Positions 48,301 through 60,271 of a stretch of 64,000 nucleotides of DNA are shown piece after piece. Within the stretch, counting starts at the first letter, position 1, and every line of letters begins with the position of its first letter. Source of the stretch: Paramacrobiotus metropolitanus (Eukaryota; Tardigrada; Eutardigrada; Parachela; Macrobiotidae); assembly GCF_019649055.1 (NCBI RefSeq), contig NW_026570238.1, forward strand, positions 372,001 through 436,000, read 5' to 3'. The notes under the pieces were generated by a model. It was given only the letters and a program-made list of their open reading frames with translations. It had not been told where the DNA came from and did no database searches. A program made the translations under genes and the position numbers.

Positions 48301-49624
48301 CTGACGGCCGGACTGGTTGAAAGGCTTCATGAGCAAGAAGTTTCTGTAGCATTTTAACAGCAACGGCCCTACAAAGAGAATATACGAACTAACATACTTT
48401 GTACCTAGATCTAACAGTGTCTACCTGTATTTATAGCTAGACCAGTCAACTTAAACAACCTCGGCCACTTGAATGAAGTTTAGAGAAGCTACAGTTATAA
48501 AAAGAACATAAACACTCGTTTACATGATTAAATTACAGAACTTACGAAACCAGTTTAGCTCGTGAAGTGGACACTTAACGGCGCAAAGTAAAATAAACTC
48601 GTCGAATACCGTCTCGCAATAATTTTCTTTCAAAACCTTTTCTGTACTGCTTCTAGTCATAATGAAAACTTTTTCTGAAAACTACGCCAAGCTAGGGAAT
48701 CAGAACTCGACAACTAAACACAAAACTCAAAATGCAAAATGAACGATAAAGGATACATTTTTGGGTAAGTTTCGAACCAAGCTGAACTTACCTGGTGCAT
48801 TTTTCACCAAAATTGGGGTTGTTTTTTAGATAAGCATGCATCCATTCAACCTAAAATACGAAAACCCATATATAGACTGCCCAATGCAATCGACGTCCTT
48901 TCAACCCATAATATTTGTTTTGAAAAACAGATCAATTTAAAAGATCTTGATTCCAAAACTTTTGTCTGCGGTTAACCAATATCCCAAAAATTACCAGCAT
49001 AAATATTGTTTGTAATTAATTTAATGACAAGTGATCGAAAGCTAATCGGTCAGATAACGTCACAACGCTTACCGCTTCCGAGCCCGTAAAACACTCTTCG
49101 TATTTCTGCAACCTAGACCAGTGTTTTCTAACCGGCATTTGTCTAGTAAAGGCATTGGCTACCATGTTCCACTAAAAGGAAGAAAAACAAATAAGAAAAT
49201 TTATCTTTCACGACATGTTTTTGCTAAACAGCCAAAACTGAAATAAGGTAGGCATGTGCCGTATGTCTAACTCTACGCAAAACGGCCTTGAAAACACAAA
49301 GGGTAATAGTTATAATATACTGTGAAGTGTATTTAAGGTACTTATAGGCGCTATAACAGACAATACTGCCAAGATTTATAAATTTCAATACAGAATCGAC
49401 GGCCTATTAGTATTACACCATGAAGTTATAAGAAAAGATTTAAATTCATTCAAGTGATTCAATCAAAACATGTTCGGAACAAACAAAGACAAAGCCAGAG
49501 TACAGAATGTATCATAATCATGATTTAAATTATTAAATAACTTTTATTTCTGCCAACTGCCAGCAATTACAAAGCTTACCAGACGGGTTGCCCGAAAGGG
49601 CGCTCCAAGTTCAATCTTTTCCAT
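45363..49624 (-). CDS. DEPDC1/LET-99-like protein (DEP plus RhoGAP-like)
   Basis: From ATG at 49624 (MEKIELGAPFRATRL) the exons encode a DEP domain: FTRQMPVRKHWSRLQKYEEC (about 49150-49080), FTGSEAV, WMHAYLKNNPNFG (about 48840) and AVKMLQKLLAHEAFQPV (about 48350-48300). Then come a long exon (to about 47648), a Ser-rich low-complexity linker (about 46960-46720) and a helical RhoGAP-like half with LVLNALTPKAYALLRMVLGM (about 46500) and CFTPIIFPS (about 45880). The C-terminus KDKRKKLKQKQYPDVYAARL closely follows the DEPDC1 pattern (acceptor TTTCAG about 45492), and the stop is at 45363. No catalytic arginine finger was seen, as in DEPDC1. Family members act in spindle positioning (worm LET-99) and mitosis. 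It starts head-to-head with the ORP9-like gene. Confidence 0.85.
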
Positions 49625-50596
49625 GGCACAACCAAAATTTAAGATAACTTTTCGCTATCAAAGGGAGTAATCGCTTTAAGAAACAGCTACACTGGTAGGT
49701 ACAGCTTTTGCTGTCTATCCCACGATCCTTCAACCGCAAGCCATGATACCATAGAATTCAGATTATGCAAAAGTGGATCTACGGCAACACACAACGGCAG
49801 CGATAAGTCACATAATGGTAGACGAGAGAAATGAGAAGGTTTCAGGGATATATTCCAAATCCTATCAATCTATTTACAAACTTTCTGTGAGACTGAGATC
49901 CGAATTTTAATGAATGACGGACAAGGTTGCACGTCAAAAAATTGGGGGAACGACTGTCCGCTCCAGACTTGATCCGCACTGCGTCACTAGATACCACGTC
50001 TCGTGGTTGGCTAACTGGCGCACAAAATCTCCCCCTGGGCGTGGTACCCAGCCCGCGTGCGACTGCCCACCTTCAGGATGATAGCGATTTTCGCCTGCAT
50101 TCAGTCATTCACTACTGTAACGTCATTTCCCGTTAATTTTTGTGTTTTTGTAGCAATTATACTCGTATTTGTAAAAGTTAGTAACTATATTAATTTGTGA
50201 CAAATTAATATAGTTGCCATTATAGTAGAACAGAACAAGCCCCTTTTGATTGCTAATGAGCGTAAATTTCAATTTTAGATTCGAGTACAGCAGTTTACCA
50301 TTTTTGAATGTTTTTGCTGTTTTGCATACAGTACTTCTATTTTAAGTTCGTTAAGATTAATTCGCAGTCTAGCCATAGAAGGATAATAAGTTCGGCTGGA
50401 CTTCACAGTTAGGATTTAGAACTGTTTTTAATTTTTTGTTGTGAGTGGTTGTTCAGAGCTGAATGACAGGCTGCTTCGGCTTCCAGCTTCCATTAAATTT
50501 TGTTGCTGCAAATTGGTAAGCGAAGGTCGGCTCTCCTTGCTGGATGGCGAAAAAGTGGGACTTTGTCGTCTTTGTGTTTTAGTTATCGAAACGACG
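49625..50596. promoter_or_regulatory. Divergent promoter region of DEPDC1-like and ORP9-like genes
   Basis: The two genes start outward from this 970-bp stretch. It includes a short perfect inverted repeat, TAACTATATTAATTTGT with ACAAATTAATATAGTTG, at about 50181-50216. No coding exon is recognised. Confidence 0.45.
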
Positions 50597-53014
50597 ATGT
50601 ATCAGGAGGGGCCGCTTTCAAAATGGACTAATGTTATGCAGGGATGGCAGTATCGTAAGTGTCTGTGCGTTCACAAAATTGGTTCTTCATGCTTTCTCGC
50701 TTTCTGACAAAGAATGTGATGTACAAAACCTGTCTGTGGTAGTGCTCGGATATTTCGATTTTTTGTGCACCGTACATTCTCGTGTGTGTAGGCTGGTTCG
50801 TGCTGGACGAATACAACGGAGTATTGTCGTACTACACGGTGAGTCGAGGATGACGCAAAATGCAATATCCTCAATAATATCGCTTATTACGAGCATCTGT
50901 CTATCGTAATTTCCTGGACGTGCTTTTCAGTCGAAAGAGAAAATGAGCAAAGGCGTGCGACGAGGGTGTGTGAGGCTGAAGCATGCTATCCTGGGCATTG
51001 ACAGCGAAGATGATTCAACCTTCACCGTCAAAGTTGATCATAAAACTTTCCATTTTCAAGGTACGTGAATTGTTTATGTAATATGGTTTATTTAATTTAT
51101 TTATAGACTGGGCCTTCCGATTGCGTAGGTGTCATCCAGTGACACCCACTGATGTGGTCGATAAATTCTATTCGTAGCCGCATTTCGCACAATTATCGCT
51201 TCAGTTAAAGACGACGTGCTTAACTGTGATCGATTATGGTTGTTTGTCCGTTGCAATGACGAACAAGAGTATCGTCACCGATGCTCCGCGGATTTTGTGA
51301 AATTTGTGGTGATTGCTATAAAGAATTGGGTGTTGTTGAGGTTATGAAGAATTTGCTTGCGTTTTTGTAGCTAGAGACGCTGACGAAAGGGAGCAGTGGA
51401 CACGTGCCTTGGAATTCGTGATACGGTTGCAGAATCATGGATCAAATAAGGTTAGCAGAACTAAACTAAAACTAAACTCTCATCCGACAGACTGTTTTGT
51501 CTTTATCCAATCGTTTTACCTTTACAGGTATTAATGCAGCGGTACAAACCAAATCTTCCAGAATTCGAAAAACGGTTGACGGAAAGTGATGCTTATTTGC
51601 AGTTACTTTTGGAACAAATCAAGGTATTTTTTCACTTCTCTTGGTGAAACATTTTGATTTTTGTCACTGTTTGCATGATATGTAATGTTCTTTTTGATTC
51701 TCAATGGAGAAGAGGTTTTTGGGAAAAAAATCACTGCTATCAGTTACTCACTCTGAAGTTTGAACACGAGAAAATGATTGTTTTACGAGTTTCATGGTTG
51801 ACTATGTGAATTATTTATGGCAACATTTTTGTCTTCTTAGCTATAAAAATATTATGAAAGCGAAATCCATTAACAGAGTACGAAGCTGCTCATTTTTTAA
51901 TGATATTTCGCTTTTTTATGTTTGAAACATACAATTTATGAACTGTTAACCAGTCGCCCTACATAATTCTAGTAAATGGGGCGTACTGTCTGGTATTATT
52001 GTTCTGTCTAAAATTGAATCAAGGCGTTGTTGGTTTTGGGGATAGTGTGCAGGGAATGCCACTTTGCTCTGCCCATTTGTTTCACCCAGTTTGCGTTATT
52101 GACGTCACTGACAAGCATTAATATGCGGTTTTTTATACACTTTATACTTTGGGAGCGGATATCCAATCCGCCTAATATACCCTCTGTTAAACAGCTCCCC
52201 TGTTTGACCGTGATTGATGACCGTAAATTCCACTTTGATTCATTTTTTACTCTTGATTTTTTCGGTTAGGCACTCAGGACGAAGCGCGATCAGTTGAAAG
52301 GGACCGGTAGAGCGAAATTGGATGCTATCATCGAGCGAGCTGAACAGATGACAGAATATATCAAGCATGCCCTAGTAATTCTTCAGATTGCCAAGGTTTG
52401 TGTGGAAATGTATGGTATTAGCATCCCGTTCATGTGGATGTTTGTTCGTTCTTTAAACGGACTATTTCCGGCATCGATTGACGAATGTATTACTCCGTTG
52501 GTTAGCGTGCCGGTTATTTGTTACGACTGCTGCTATGACATAAGATGAACTTGTTAATCTAAACAGCAGACAAACACCTGTCAAAATAAGAGTTTAGTTA
52601 ACTTACGTTATTAAATCTTCACAGCAGCAGGTGCCACTTTGATATGTTTTTTGTGGTTGTGCGTAGAATGAATGTATGAATCCACGTACCCCATTTGAAG
52701 AAGGACCTGTACTTGACCTGAATGCGGCTGATCCCCGTGTAGCCGGTGTGGGATACTTGGGTAATGACGAAGTGCGAATGGGTGCCCAACCAGCACGTGA
52801 AGTGGCACCCGATTTAGCCGGATCTGTCAACGCAACTCGTCCAGCTTCAAAAATCCCCTCGCACGTCGAACAACGATTCCTGGATGCTGATGACGCACGA
52901 ATCTCGTCCCGTGCCGACATCCTGCCATGGGTGTCATACTCAAGTGACGATGAGTACTACGACGCGGAGGATACTTTCGACCATTCGAAATCGACACAGC
53001 AGCATATCTCGTAA
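50597..53014 (+). CDS. ORP9/OSBPL9-like protein with PH domain and FFAT motif, no ORD
   Basis: Seven exons join in phase: 50597 ([19 protein letters not shown]), about 50791 ([16 protein letters not shown]), about 50932, about 51371, about 51529, about 52270 and about 52670. The first four form a PH domain very like ORP9/ORP11 ([33 protein letters not shown]), which binds phosphoinositides on the Golgi. A helical segment follows ([19 protein letters not shown], then [12 protein letters not shown]), also as in ORP9. The last exon is a disordered linker with [13 protein letters not shown], an FFAT-type motif for ER VAP proteins, and then a stop at 53012-53014. The product is about 294 residues against more than 700 for ORP9. 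The oxysterol-binding domain is absent and does not follow in the window. Confidence 0.85.
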
Positions 53015-53535
53015 CTGCACGCTGGATTTCGGATGAGCTCGCATAAGCACCGGTGGCATGATATAATATTTAACACTGGCCGTGAGAATCGTTTGTACAG
53101 ATACTCGTGCTATTATTTCACTAATGGAAAGTGATGATGTTTTTCTCCATGATGAAACCATATAATCCGCTTTTTAAACTTGATCTTCCGTGACCTGGCT
53201 TGAAGATGAGCATTAAATCGTGATTTGGTTTTTTATTTCCCTTTTACCTAAAAGTGTACTGTATTATTAAACATGAAAACGGTGTTTATGCCCTTTGTAT
53301 CATGTACAAACTCTGCAAGAACAGTATGTAATACGTACAATAATGATGAAAGCCAGTGCGGGGATATCGGTCATACAACTTTCTCAAATGCACTACGTAG
53401 TAGTAAGCAGTACATAGTACAGTACATACTCACATTCCCATAAAGCATGAAAAGTTTCGTGCTAAATGGAATAGTTTCATGATAACAGTTTAAAACCCAA
53501 TAAAAGAAGTCAAACTGTGCGTGATATATCAATAA
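53015..53535. other. Tail-to-tail intergenic region
   Basis: It lies between the stop codons of the ORP9-like gene and CWC27. I searched it by eye for exons of an oxysterol-binding domain (EQVSHHPP-type motif) on the plus strand and saw none. Confidence 0.45.
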
Positions 53536-56500
53536 CTAATCAACAACGGAATCTTTCTTTCGCTTAGTAGATTCTTCGTTTTTTCCTTCGCGTTTCCGTC
53601 GATTGATAGGATTGCGAGGATCATATAAGTCATACCAGTCATCGGCTTTCAAACTTGCATCCTTTGCTAATACCAAGCGTTCTTCTTCGAAAGATAATTT
53701 ATTTTTCATCCTGTAAGCGCGGAAACCGTGAAACAGAAAATACAGAAAAGTAATACATAATGCAAACGTTACCAACTAGTTCCGGTTTCTGTATCCAGAT
53801 CGATGTCAGCCGGAGGTGGTGCCAGATCACTTTCATCAGCCATGGATGTTTTAAGAATAGTTTTAAAATTTTGTAGTCTCTTAAGGATCTACAAAACCAA
53901 CAATATGAGAAATGAGATACATACCTGATAAACTCTAAAAAATATATACGTTAAACCAAAAGCAACTGCTATTCCAAAGGTCAAAACTAAAACAACTTTA
54001 AGCAAAGATTTCATTCTGTTTCACAACTGTGAACCCTTTCAACTATCTACGGCAACGATTTACTGCACCTACTATTTCAAACTATCTGTAAGTTAATGTA
54101 ACCGTAACAGTCACCGCACATTCCTCCAACGTTTCTCATAAATGCGGTGTGAGAGCCTTAAGATCCTTTAATTACTTAAATGTAGCCCACACATCCGCAT
54201 GGAAAAAGTTTAGGCTATCAACTAATTTTCGCGTCCGAAGGGGGAAACCATGCAGGTCAAAAGTGTCAAATTAATACCCTGTCAATCTTTCCAGGATTAT
54301 ATAATCCCTGGCCCACACTAATCCCACTACTAATCCGCAAACGAGAAGAGCCCACTAGTGAGAACTTCCTCAATGAACTGACGTCATTCCCATGAACTGA
54401 CAAGGGTTCAAACGCGAATACGAGACTGAATGAGACCGGAACGAGTCTGTGCTCGATGTTACCTAATTGCTCAATTGATTTTACTGCTGACCCCAAAAAT
54501 TTTCAAACGCGCAGCTTCGCCGGACTGTGTAACTACTTAAGTAAAACGCACTGGATATGCTTCAGGATAGACTTAGTGCACAGCGAGATGAACGGTCAAA
54601 ACTTTCATTTTTTCTACTTTTAATTATTCTGTTTCAAGTCCTTGCGGTCTGGCATATCCTACTTGTACCTAACTTTGATTGCCCGAACCACGTACCGCAT
54701 TCATTCACGAGAAAAAAATAAATGTTTCGAATACTACCCGTAGGAAGGCGAGTATTCACTCATTCATTAAAACCCTGAATAGTTCAGGTTTAAGGGAATA
54801 AGCCCTGACAACCATCACCTGCTCGCTTAACTCTTCCGCGCTGCATTCAAGCTGCTGAAATATCCATCCCTGCCAGACATACTAACTAAGCTTTACAATA
54901 CTTCATGAGTACTTACATCTTCTTCTCTGTTCTCGCCTTTCTTTCTCCTTATCGACTCGTACTGATTCAACTGATTTTTATACTCGGCTACCGTTGCATC
55001 AGTGTCTCCGTTTGCCGAATGTTTTTCACCCACTTCTGGCATTCTGCTTTGTGGTTTTGGTTTGGTTAATTCATCCATAAGTTCTGCTGCACGGCGCTTG
55101 GCTTCTTCTAAAGTGGGAACTTTAGTGACCTGGCCTACTTCTATCGGAGCCTGATCCATCACAGAAGTCGAACTGAAATCAACATTCCTTTTCTGAACAG
55201 AATCCGCAGCAATATCTCGTGATTCGCGTTGATATCCGCCCTTCGGGTCTGCTTCTTCATCTAGAACACTTTGAGAACTTAATCGAGGATCGTTCGCGAG
55301 ATCATGGCTACTTTTAGGCTTCGAACTGAACACCTGAAAAAAAACCTGTCATTAAAACCGAGTCAAATTACAGTACGCATTGAAGGGCTATGCGTACGGT
55401 TGCTACTGCTGTGTTTTCTTCTTCCTCTTCTTCTGCTTCATCTCCAAACGAAAGCAACCCAAAATTTCTGAAAAAAACAACATTCACTGTAATTACACGA
55501 GCACGTAATTAAATAAGTAAGAGAACTAAGCCTTAAAAAATCCTTTACAATTTTAACCACGCAGACAGTAATTATTATTATCGCACATTGGCTCTGCGAA
55601 TTTACACTTTTTTTCCCAGAGCGTATGCTCGTTGTTTATAACGCTCAACAGTCCGAGCGACATGTAAAATGCATGAAAATGCATTATGCACGGAAAACAA
55701 CCCAACATACTTCGTTGCTCGAGCTCCAGATGCAGCAGCCACTGGAATTTGTTTTTCATCCTGCTTTGGCTTCAAAGTCCTGGGCTGAATATCTGGGAAT
55801 GGATTAGTAAGAACCTGGAAGAAAATCGAACAAGTTATTTCACGGTCAGTATAGCTGTACGCCAATAGTACAAATAACAGAAAAAAAATTTCACAAAATT
55901 GTATTACGTACAAAAATACTTCGAAGTATGGATAGTTATGGCTCAGAAAGTAAAGGGTTCATTTAAATCGAAAACATTAAACTCTTACTGACCACACCTC
56001 TGTTTGAATAATTTTATGCGGATACACCGGTCGCTCATTGGCATCGACTTCGCCATCGTTGAACTTGAGGAGATTATAAATCGTATCCCCCACAACCTTC
56101 CCGAATATCGTGTGCTTATTCTCGAGATCCGGTGTGGCAGCTAGCGTGAAGAAAAATTGACTTCCATTGGAATTCTTTTCACCGCTGTTCGCCATGGCCA
56201 GCAGACCGCGGCGTACAAAACGCAGACGACTGTGCAGTTCATCTCTGAACGGCTCCGGATAAATAGATTCGCCACCGAAACCCGTTCCCGTGGGATCACC
56301 GCCCTGCACGACGAACGACGGCACTAAACGGTGGAAAATTGTCCGGTCGTAGTATCCTTCGAGGCACAGCTGAACAAAGTTTCTGCAGGCCAGAGGAGCT
56401 TCTTTGGACCATAGCTCGATCTCGATGTCTCCCAATGTAGTTCTCATAACCACCTAACAATCGCCGAGGACACAATTAGAATATCGTGTTTACTGCCAGA

Positions 56501-56614
56501 AGTGCAGTCTTCAGATCACTCCAATGCACAACCAGCGCAAATTCAAACTGTTTGTCACAGTTTGTGACTTACCTTTCCGCTCGTTGGCGGTTCTTGGATG
56601 TAGATATTGCTCAT
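53536..56614 (-). CDS. CWC27: CWC27, spliceosome-associated cyclophilin
   Basis: From ATG at 56614 the first exon reads MSNIYIQEPPTSGK, as in human CWC27. The cyclophilin domain follows (about 56453-55990): FHRLVPSFVVQGGDPTGTG, SQFFFTL and KHTIFGKVVGDTIYN. The active-site Trp of cyclophilin A is not conserved, in line with the family's weak or absent isomerase activity. Later exons encode VLTNPFPDIQPRTL (about 55815), KNFGLLSFGDEAEEEEE (about 55465), KPKSSHDLANDPRLSS (about 55320), a charged coiled-coil-like region, and, after a 1-kb intron, ILKRLQNFKTILK (about 53890) and DDWYDLYDPRNPINRRKRE (about 53620), the conserved C-terminal signature. The protein works in the activated (Bact) spliceosome with CWC22. 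A possible alternative first exon lies in the last long intron (53925-54014). Confidence 0.92.
53925..54014 (-). other. Possible alternative transmembrane first exon inside CWC27
   Basis: A 30-codon open stretch starts with ATG at 54014 (MKSLLKVVLVLTFGIAVAF, then GLTYIFFRVYQ) and ends exactly at a GTATGT donor in phase 0. The next CWC27 exon (acceptor TTTTGTAG, about 53890) is also entered in phase 0. Splicing would give a signal-anchor fused to the last exons of CWC27, about 126 residues. It could also be chance. Confidence 0.35.
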
Positions 56615-58136
56615 TGCGGTCTGTCACGAACATGGACCGTACGATGTAACTTATAGCTTGTTACGGCAAAAATCTGTCAAAATTTAAAAACGGGTTTTAA
56701 TAAGGTCGCATTAAAGTAACAATTTTACCCACCAGTACGCAGTTTGGAAAATCTGTACCATTACTTCTATGGCGCTTTCAGCGTCGATCAGCAAATACAT
56801 TAAAATTTGGTGGGAGATGTCTGTACGGGCATACGTAGAAAAAAAGAACTATCAAATTTGCTCCAGATACTTACAAATTGCATTTAATAAGTTTTAAACA
56901 TGAAATAAATACTTTGTTTAAGTACTTATTCGAAAAAATTTGTGACAAAGTCACAAATCTCTGACATCCAGACTTCAGCAACAAGCCAAACAGCTGCGAA
57001 CCGTAAGGCGTTTCACGGGTGGTTGCGCATGACACAAGTACTGTAAGTAAATTGTGCCAAACGCAGTTCATGAACAACAAGATCTGTTATTTTGCTGAAA
57101 CAGATATCTTCAGTGTATATCTAGAAATTTACCCTTCTCTAATTTGTCCTTCTATAATTACCCCGTATGGGCCGTATCAATATACCTAAGTTAAAGTAAG
57201 TACATATTTGTTATTTATTGTTAAAAAGTAGTCACCATACTAATCTATTCTGTTAGAATGGTACTAGATGTCAGTATCTGTCTTTTGAGCACTGAGCATT
57301 TGCGCACCGACATCCTGCTAAAACACAAGTATCGATATCATCATCATCGTACCGATCGTGATAAAATATATTGTTTTAAAGTTCCAAACATATATAAAAC
57401 GCAGCAGATCTTTCACTGGATGTTCCTACTGCATATCAGTTTACAGTAGACCTTTCACTTGCACATACTGTATATAGTAGTAGATATACCGTACAGTATG
57501 TTAAAAAAACCTTCACTTGGTAAGTACATCTTGTCGAATTACATTAATTTTGTCAGCTATTACATCTGCCAGCACATACTTTATATAGTTCAAATCAAAA
57601 ATCAGCAGAACACATAGTGCTTTAATGGCTGTCTATAAAAGCTTAATGCCGACGTCGTTCACGTAAGGACAATAAAACGAAAACATAAACTACATTTCCT
57701 AACAAGCTAAACGATCACCTTTCAATGATCGCTCCGAGTTGCAAAACAAAGGGCGAGTCATAAACTTTCACCAGAACTGTAATTTGTAACGGTATAGAAA
57801 TGACAGATAAACCCATTACAAAATCGAAAGAATTCGCAAGTAATCTATATCGGATCATAAAATGATGCTAACGGGCAACGCTGGCATCAGCAAAACTTAA
57901 ACGAAGGCAAGCAGAATATAAGAGTATAAAACTGTAGCGAACAGCAATTCGTGAAGTATGGGCGCATTATCGACTGTACATAGGTCAGATAGAATGGTAT
58001 TGGCGACAATATTCCAAAGAAAGAGCAAGATAATCTTCCGCTTGCTTCCTTAGCACAACAAAGTGGTCAGGTTACATGCGAATGTAGACGGCTTTTTTAT
58101 CCTTCTAATAGGCTCCAGGCATAACACCATCGGGAT
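56615..58136. other. Intergenic with diverged short repeats
   Basis: It separates the CWC27 start from the SMIM14 3' end. Two related stretches share GCCAGCACATACT and GCAGAACACAT blocks: one here at about 57570-57620, the other at about 58508-58565 inside a SMIM14 intron. They look like fragments of an old dispersed repeat. No coding exon is recognised. Confidence 0.45.
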
Positions 58137-59645
58137 TCACATCACAGGTGGGGCGGGTGGCATATGGTCGCCATCCTGGTGACTCTGTTAAAGAGAAACC
58201 AATAAATTATTATTATAATTATTACGGGCAACCGTATTCAAACGACGCAAATTAATTACTACTTCTATACAAAAATTCGTAAGCCCTTTCGATTCTGAGA
58301 ACACATTCTAAATATCGCTGGTCGTAAGTTGCGTAACGCATAATTTCGTAAACTAATTTCCGTATAACATAGCCGCAAGTGAAGCACGGTATCTCGTTAA
58401 CAATTACATAAAATGCTTTACTAGTATGCTATCGTACAAATGATAACACGTATAATAATTCTGCCGATCGTGTTCATAAGTGTGCTGCAAAGAAAGGGAT
58501 TACATTTGCCAGCACATACTACTAACTACTTCATCATTTTCTACTTAAAAATTGCAGAACACATGGTGCCTATGGTTGATGTAAAACAAATCCTACCGAA
58601 CGAATATTTTCTCAACAAGGTGAACAGCCAAGCTGACGTCAAAATATGAAAATAACAATCTCGTCCAAATCGTTGTTGGAACTTCAATAATTTATACAAA
58701 AGCTGGTCGCATACTATCACGTTCGGTTGAGCAAAGCGACGAAAAACCACACTTCGAAATCGCAAACGCTGAATACGTTTGTACGTTATACGGACTTAAA
58801 CGTTTCGCAATTCACGCCTACACGAAATACTGCAGCATGCAGAAATACATTGCTAACCGTAACCGGTAAGATAAATAGATCAACGCGCTTATTTCACTAA
58901 AAATGTCCAGATTATCAATGTCGCTAGTACTGAACTCGCTTATCGCAACATACATTTCTGTCGTTATTGCCCTTTCCTTGATCTCCTCGTCGCATTGCGG
59001 CAGGTCGCATAAAGTACAAAACGAGTGCAATCATCAGCCAGGTAAACATAAGCAAAATCCCAGTGTAATTCGAAGGATCACTAGCTTGCGTGGAATCCCG
59101 TGAACCCGGAGCTAAAAACGATAAGTTATACAGTGCCCATACTGCAGAAATAAAAATCTAAATTCACCAGTGACCAAACAGACCCTACAAATTCATTTGG
59201 AGTTTACACTAAAGACTAATACTAATACTTGCAGTGCATTAGTCTTTACGAAGTTGCTTAAGCATGTATCTGTACGATGTAAAACAATTTATGTAATCAA
59301 CATTTGTTAGCGTCGTAAATATTTGTTCAGCGTTCTGATATTCCGTACGCTGTACTATCACTTACTTTCATTGAAACATTCCGAATCTGTGCAATCTGAC
59401 TGCGCCTGACGTAACTGCAAACAGTAAATGTGACCTTTATACACCTTACCCTTCGCAATATGTACATACAAAGGTGGCATACGACAAGTAGAAAAACAGA
59501 AAACATAATAATTTTTTTAAAAATAGGCGCACCTCGACGTGTTACTTACATAACTAATCAGCCTCTGCATCCCAGCTTGATGGCTGTAAATGCATTCACA
59601 CGCATCAAAGCTGCCTCCATCTCCTGCTCCGTCGCCTCCGTCCAT
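58137..59645 (-). CDS. SMIM14: SMIM14-like small integral membrane protein
   Basis: Five short exons join in phase. The first (ATG at 59645) reads MDGGDGAGDGGSFDACECIY, then SHQAGMQRLISYV; the second (about 59410-59362) LRQAQSDCTDSECFNE; the next (about 59103-58957) PGSRDSTQASDPSN and a single membrane segment, GILLMFTWLMIALVLYFMRP, followed by MRRGDQGKGNNDRN; the last (about 58187-58137) SHQDGDHMPPAPPVM and stop. Every block has its counterpart in human SMIM14: the CEC..SH start, LRQ.QS.CTD.EC, one membrane helix ending LRP, and a Pro-rich PPAPPV end. The product is about 115 residues. Human SMIM14 is an ER membrane protein of poorly known function. The exons are too short to stand out by ORF length. 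Confidence 0.88.
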
Positions 59646-60271
59646 TTTGTTGGAGGTCTTGACTGAGATGCAAACCTGAACTGGCAAGTGAAAGATATCG
59701 CTGAATATCACAAAAAAAGGAACTGCAGATTTATGGGGCGACGTGCAATCTATAGGTAGTTCAATGAATTTATTATTTACTACAAGTTTTTAGCTATTAT
59801 CCAAGATATTGTTGCTTAGAGTTATAGTTACGTATCTTATCACTAAATATTTCGTAAACAATACAGTAAATAAAATCAATACAGTTCGTGCTATTCCAAT
59901 GCAAAACGCAGTCGTATGTGTTTACATCAGAAATCGAAAACCATAGTGGACAGCTGGAACCACAACATCAAATCGCTTCGAACCATGTGCTGATTGGAAT
60001 CTGCCTTGGGTGCCTCCAAACCGACTGAACAGTTTCTGTCGGTCTATTTTACCCATGGCGGCAGTATTCTACAAGCGTTTTAGGCCAGTCGGCTAGCTGC
60101 TGATCACCCGTAACTGGCGAGCCGCCTGACCATGATTGACGTGCGGCAAGGTGATTGGTTAAATCAGGCACGTGACGAATGACGACCATAGCAAAAAGGG
60201 CTGAAGGCATGCTGCTGTACGGCTTGCTCCGTAGTTCGTCAGCCATGAGCCAAAACCTAGAGTAGACAGCC
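59646..60271. other. Intergenic flank of the fold-back element
   Basis: It lies between the SMIM14 start and the left end of the fold-back element. The last 200 bp are more GC-rich than their surroundings but show no family similarity in any frame. Confidence 0.3.

Noticed and set aside
54266-54496. 76-codon minus-strand ORF in a CWC27 intron
   Set aside because: It has no splice sites that join it in phase to neighbouring exons and no family resemblance.
58903-59103. Plus-strand ORF with a signal-peptide-like start and a basic tail, a possible secreted peptide
   Set aside because: It is the antisense of the SMIM14 membrane exon; the hydrophobic stretch mirrors that exon, and the SMIM14 model explains the sequence fully.
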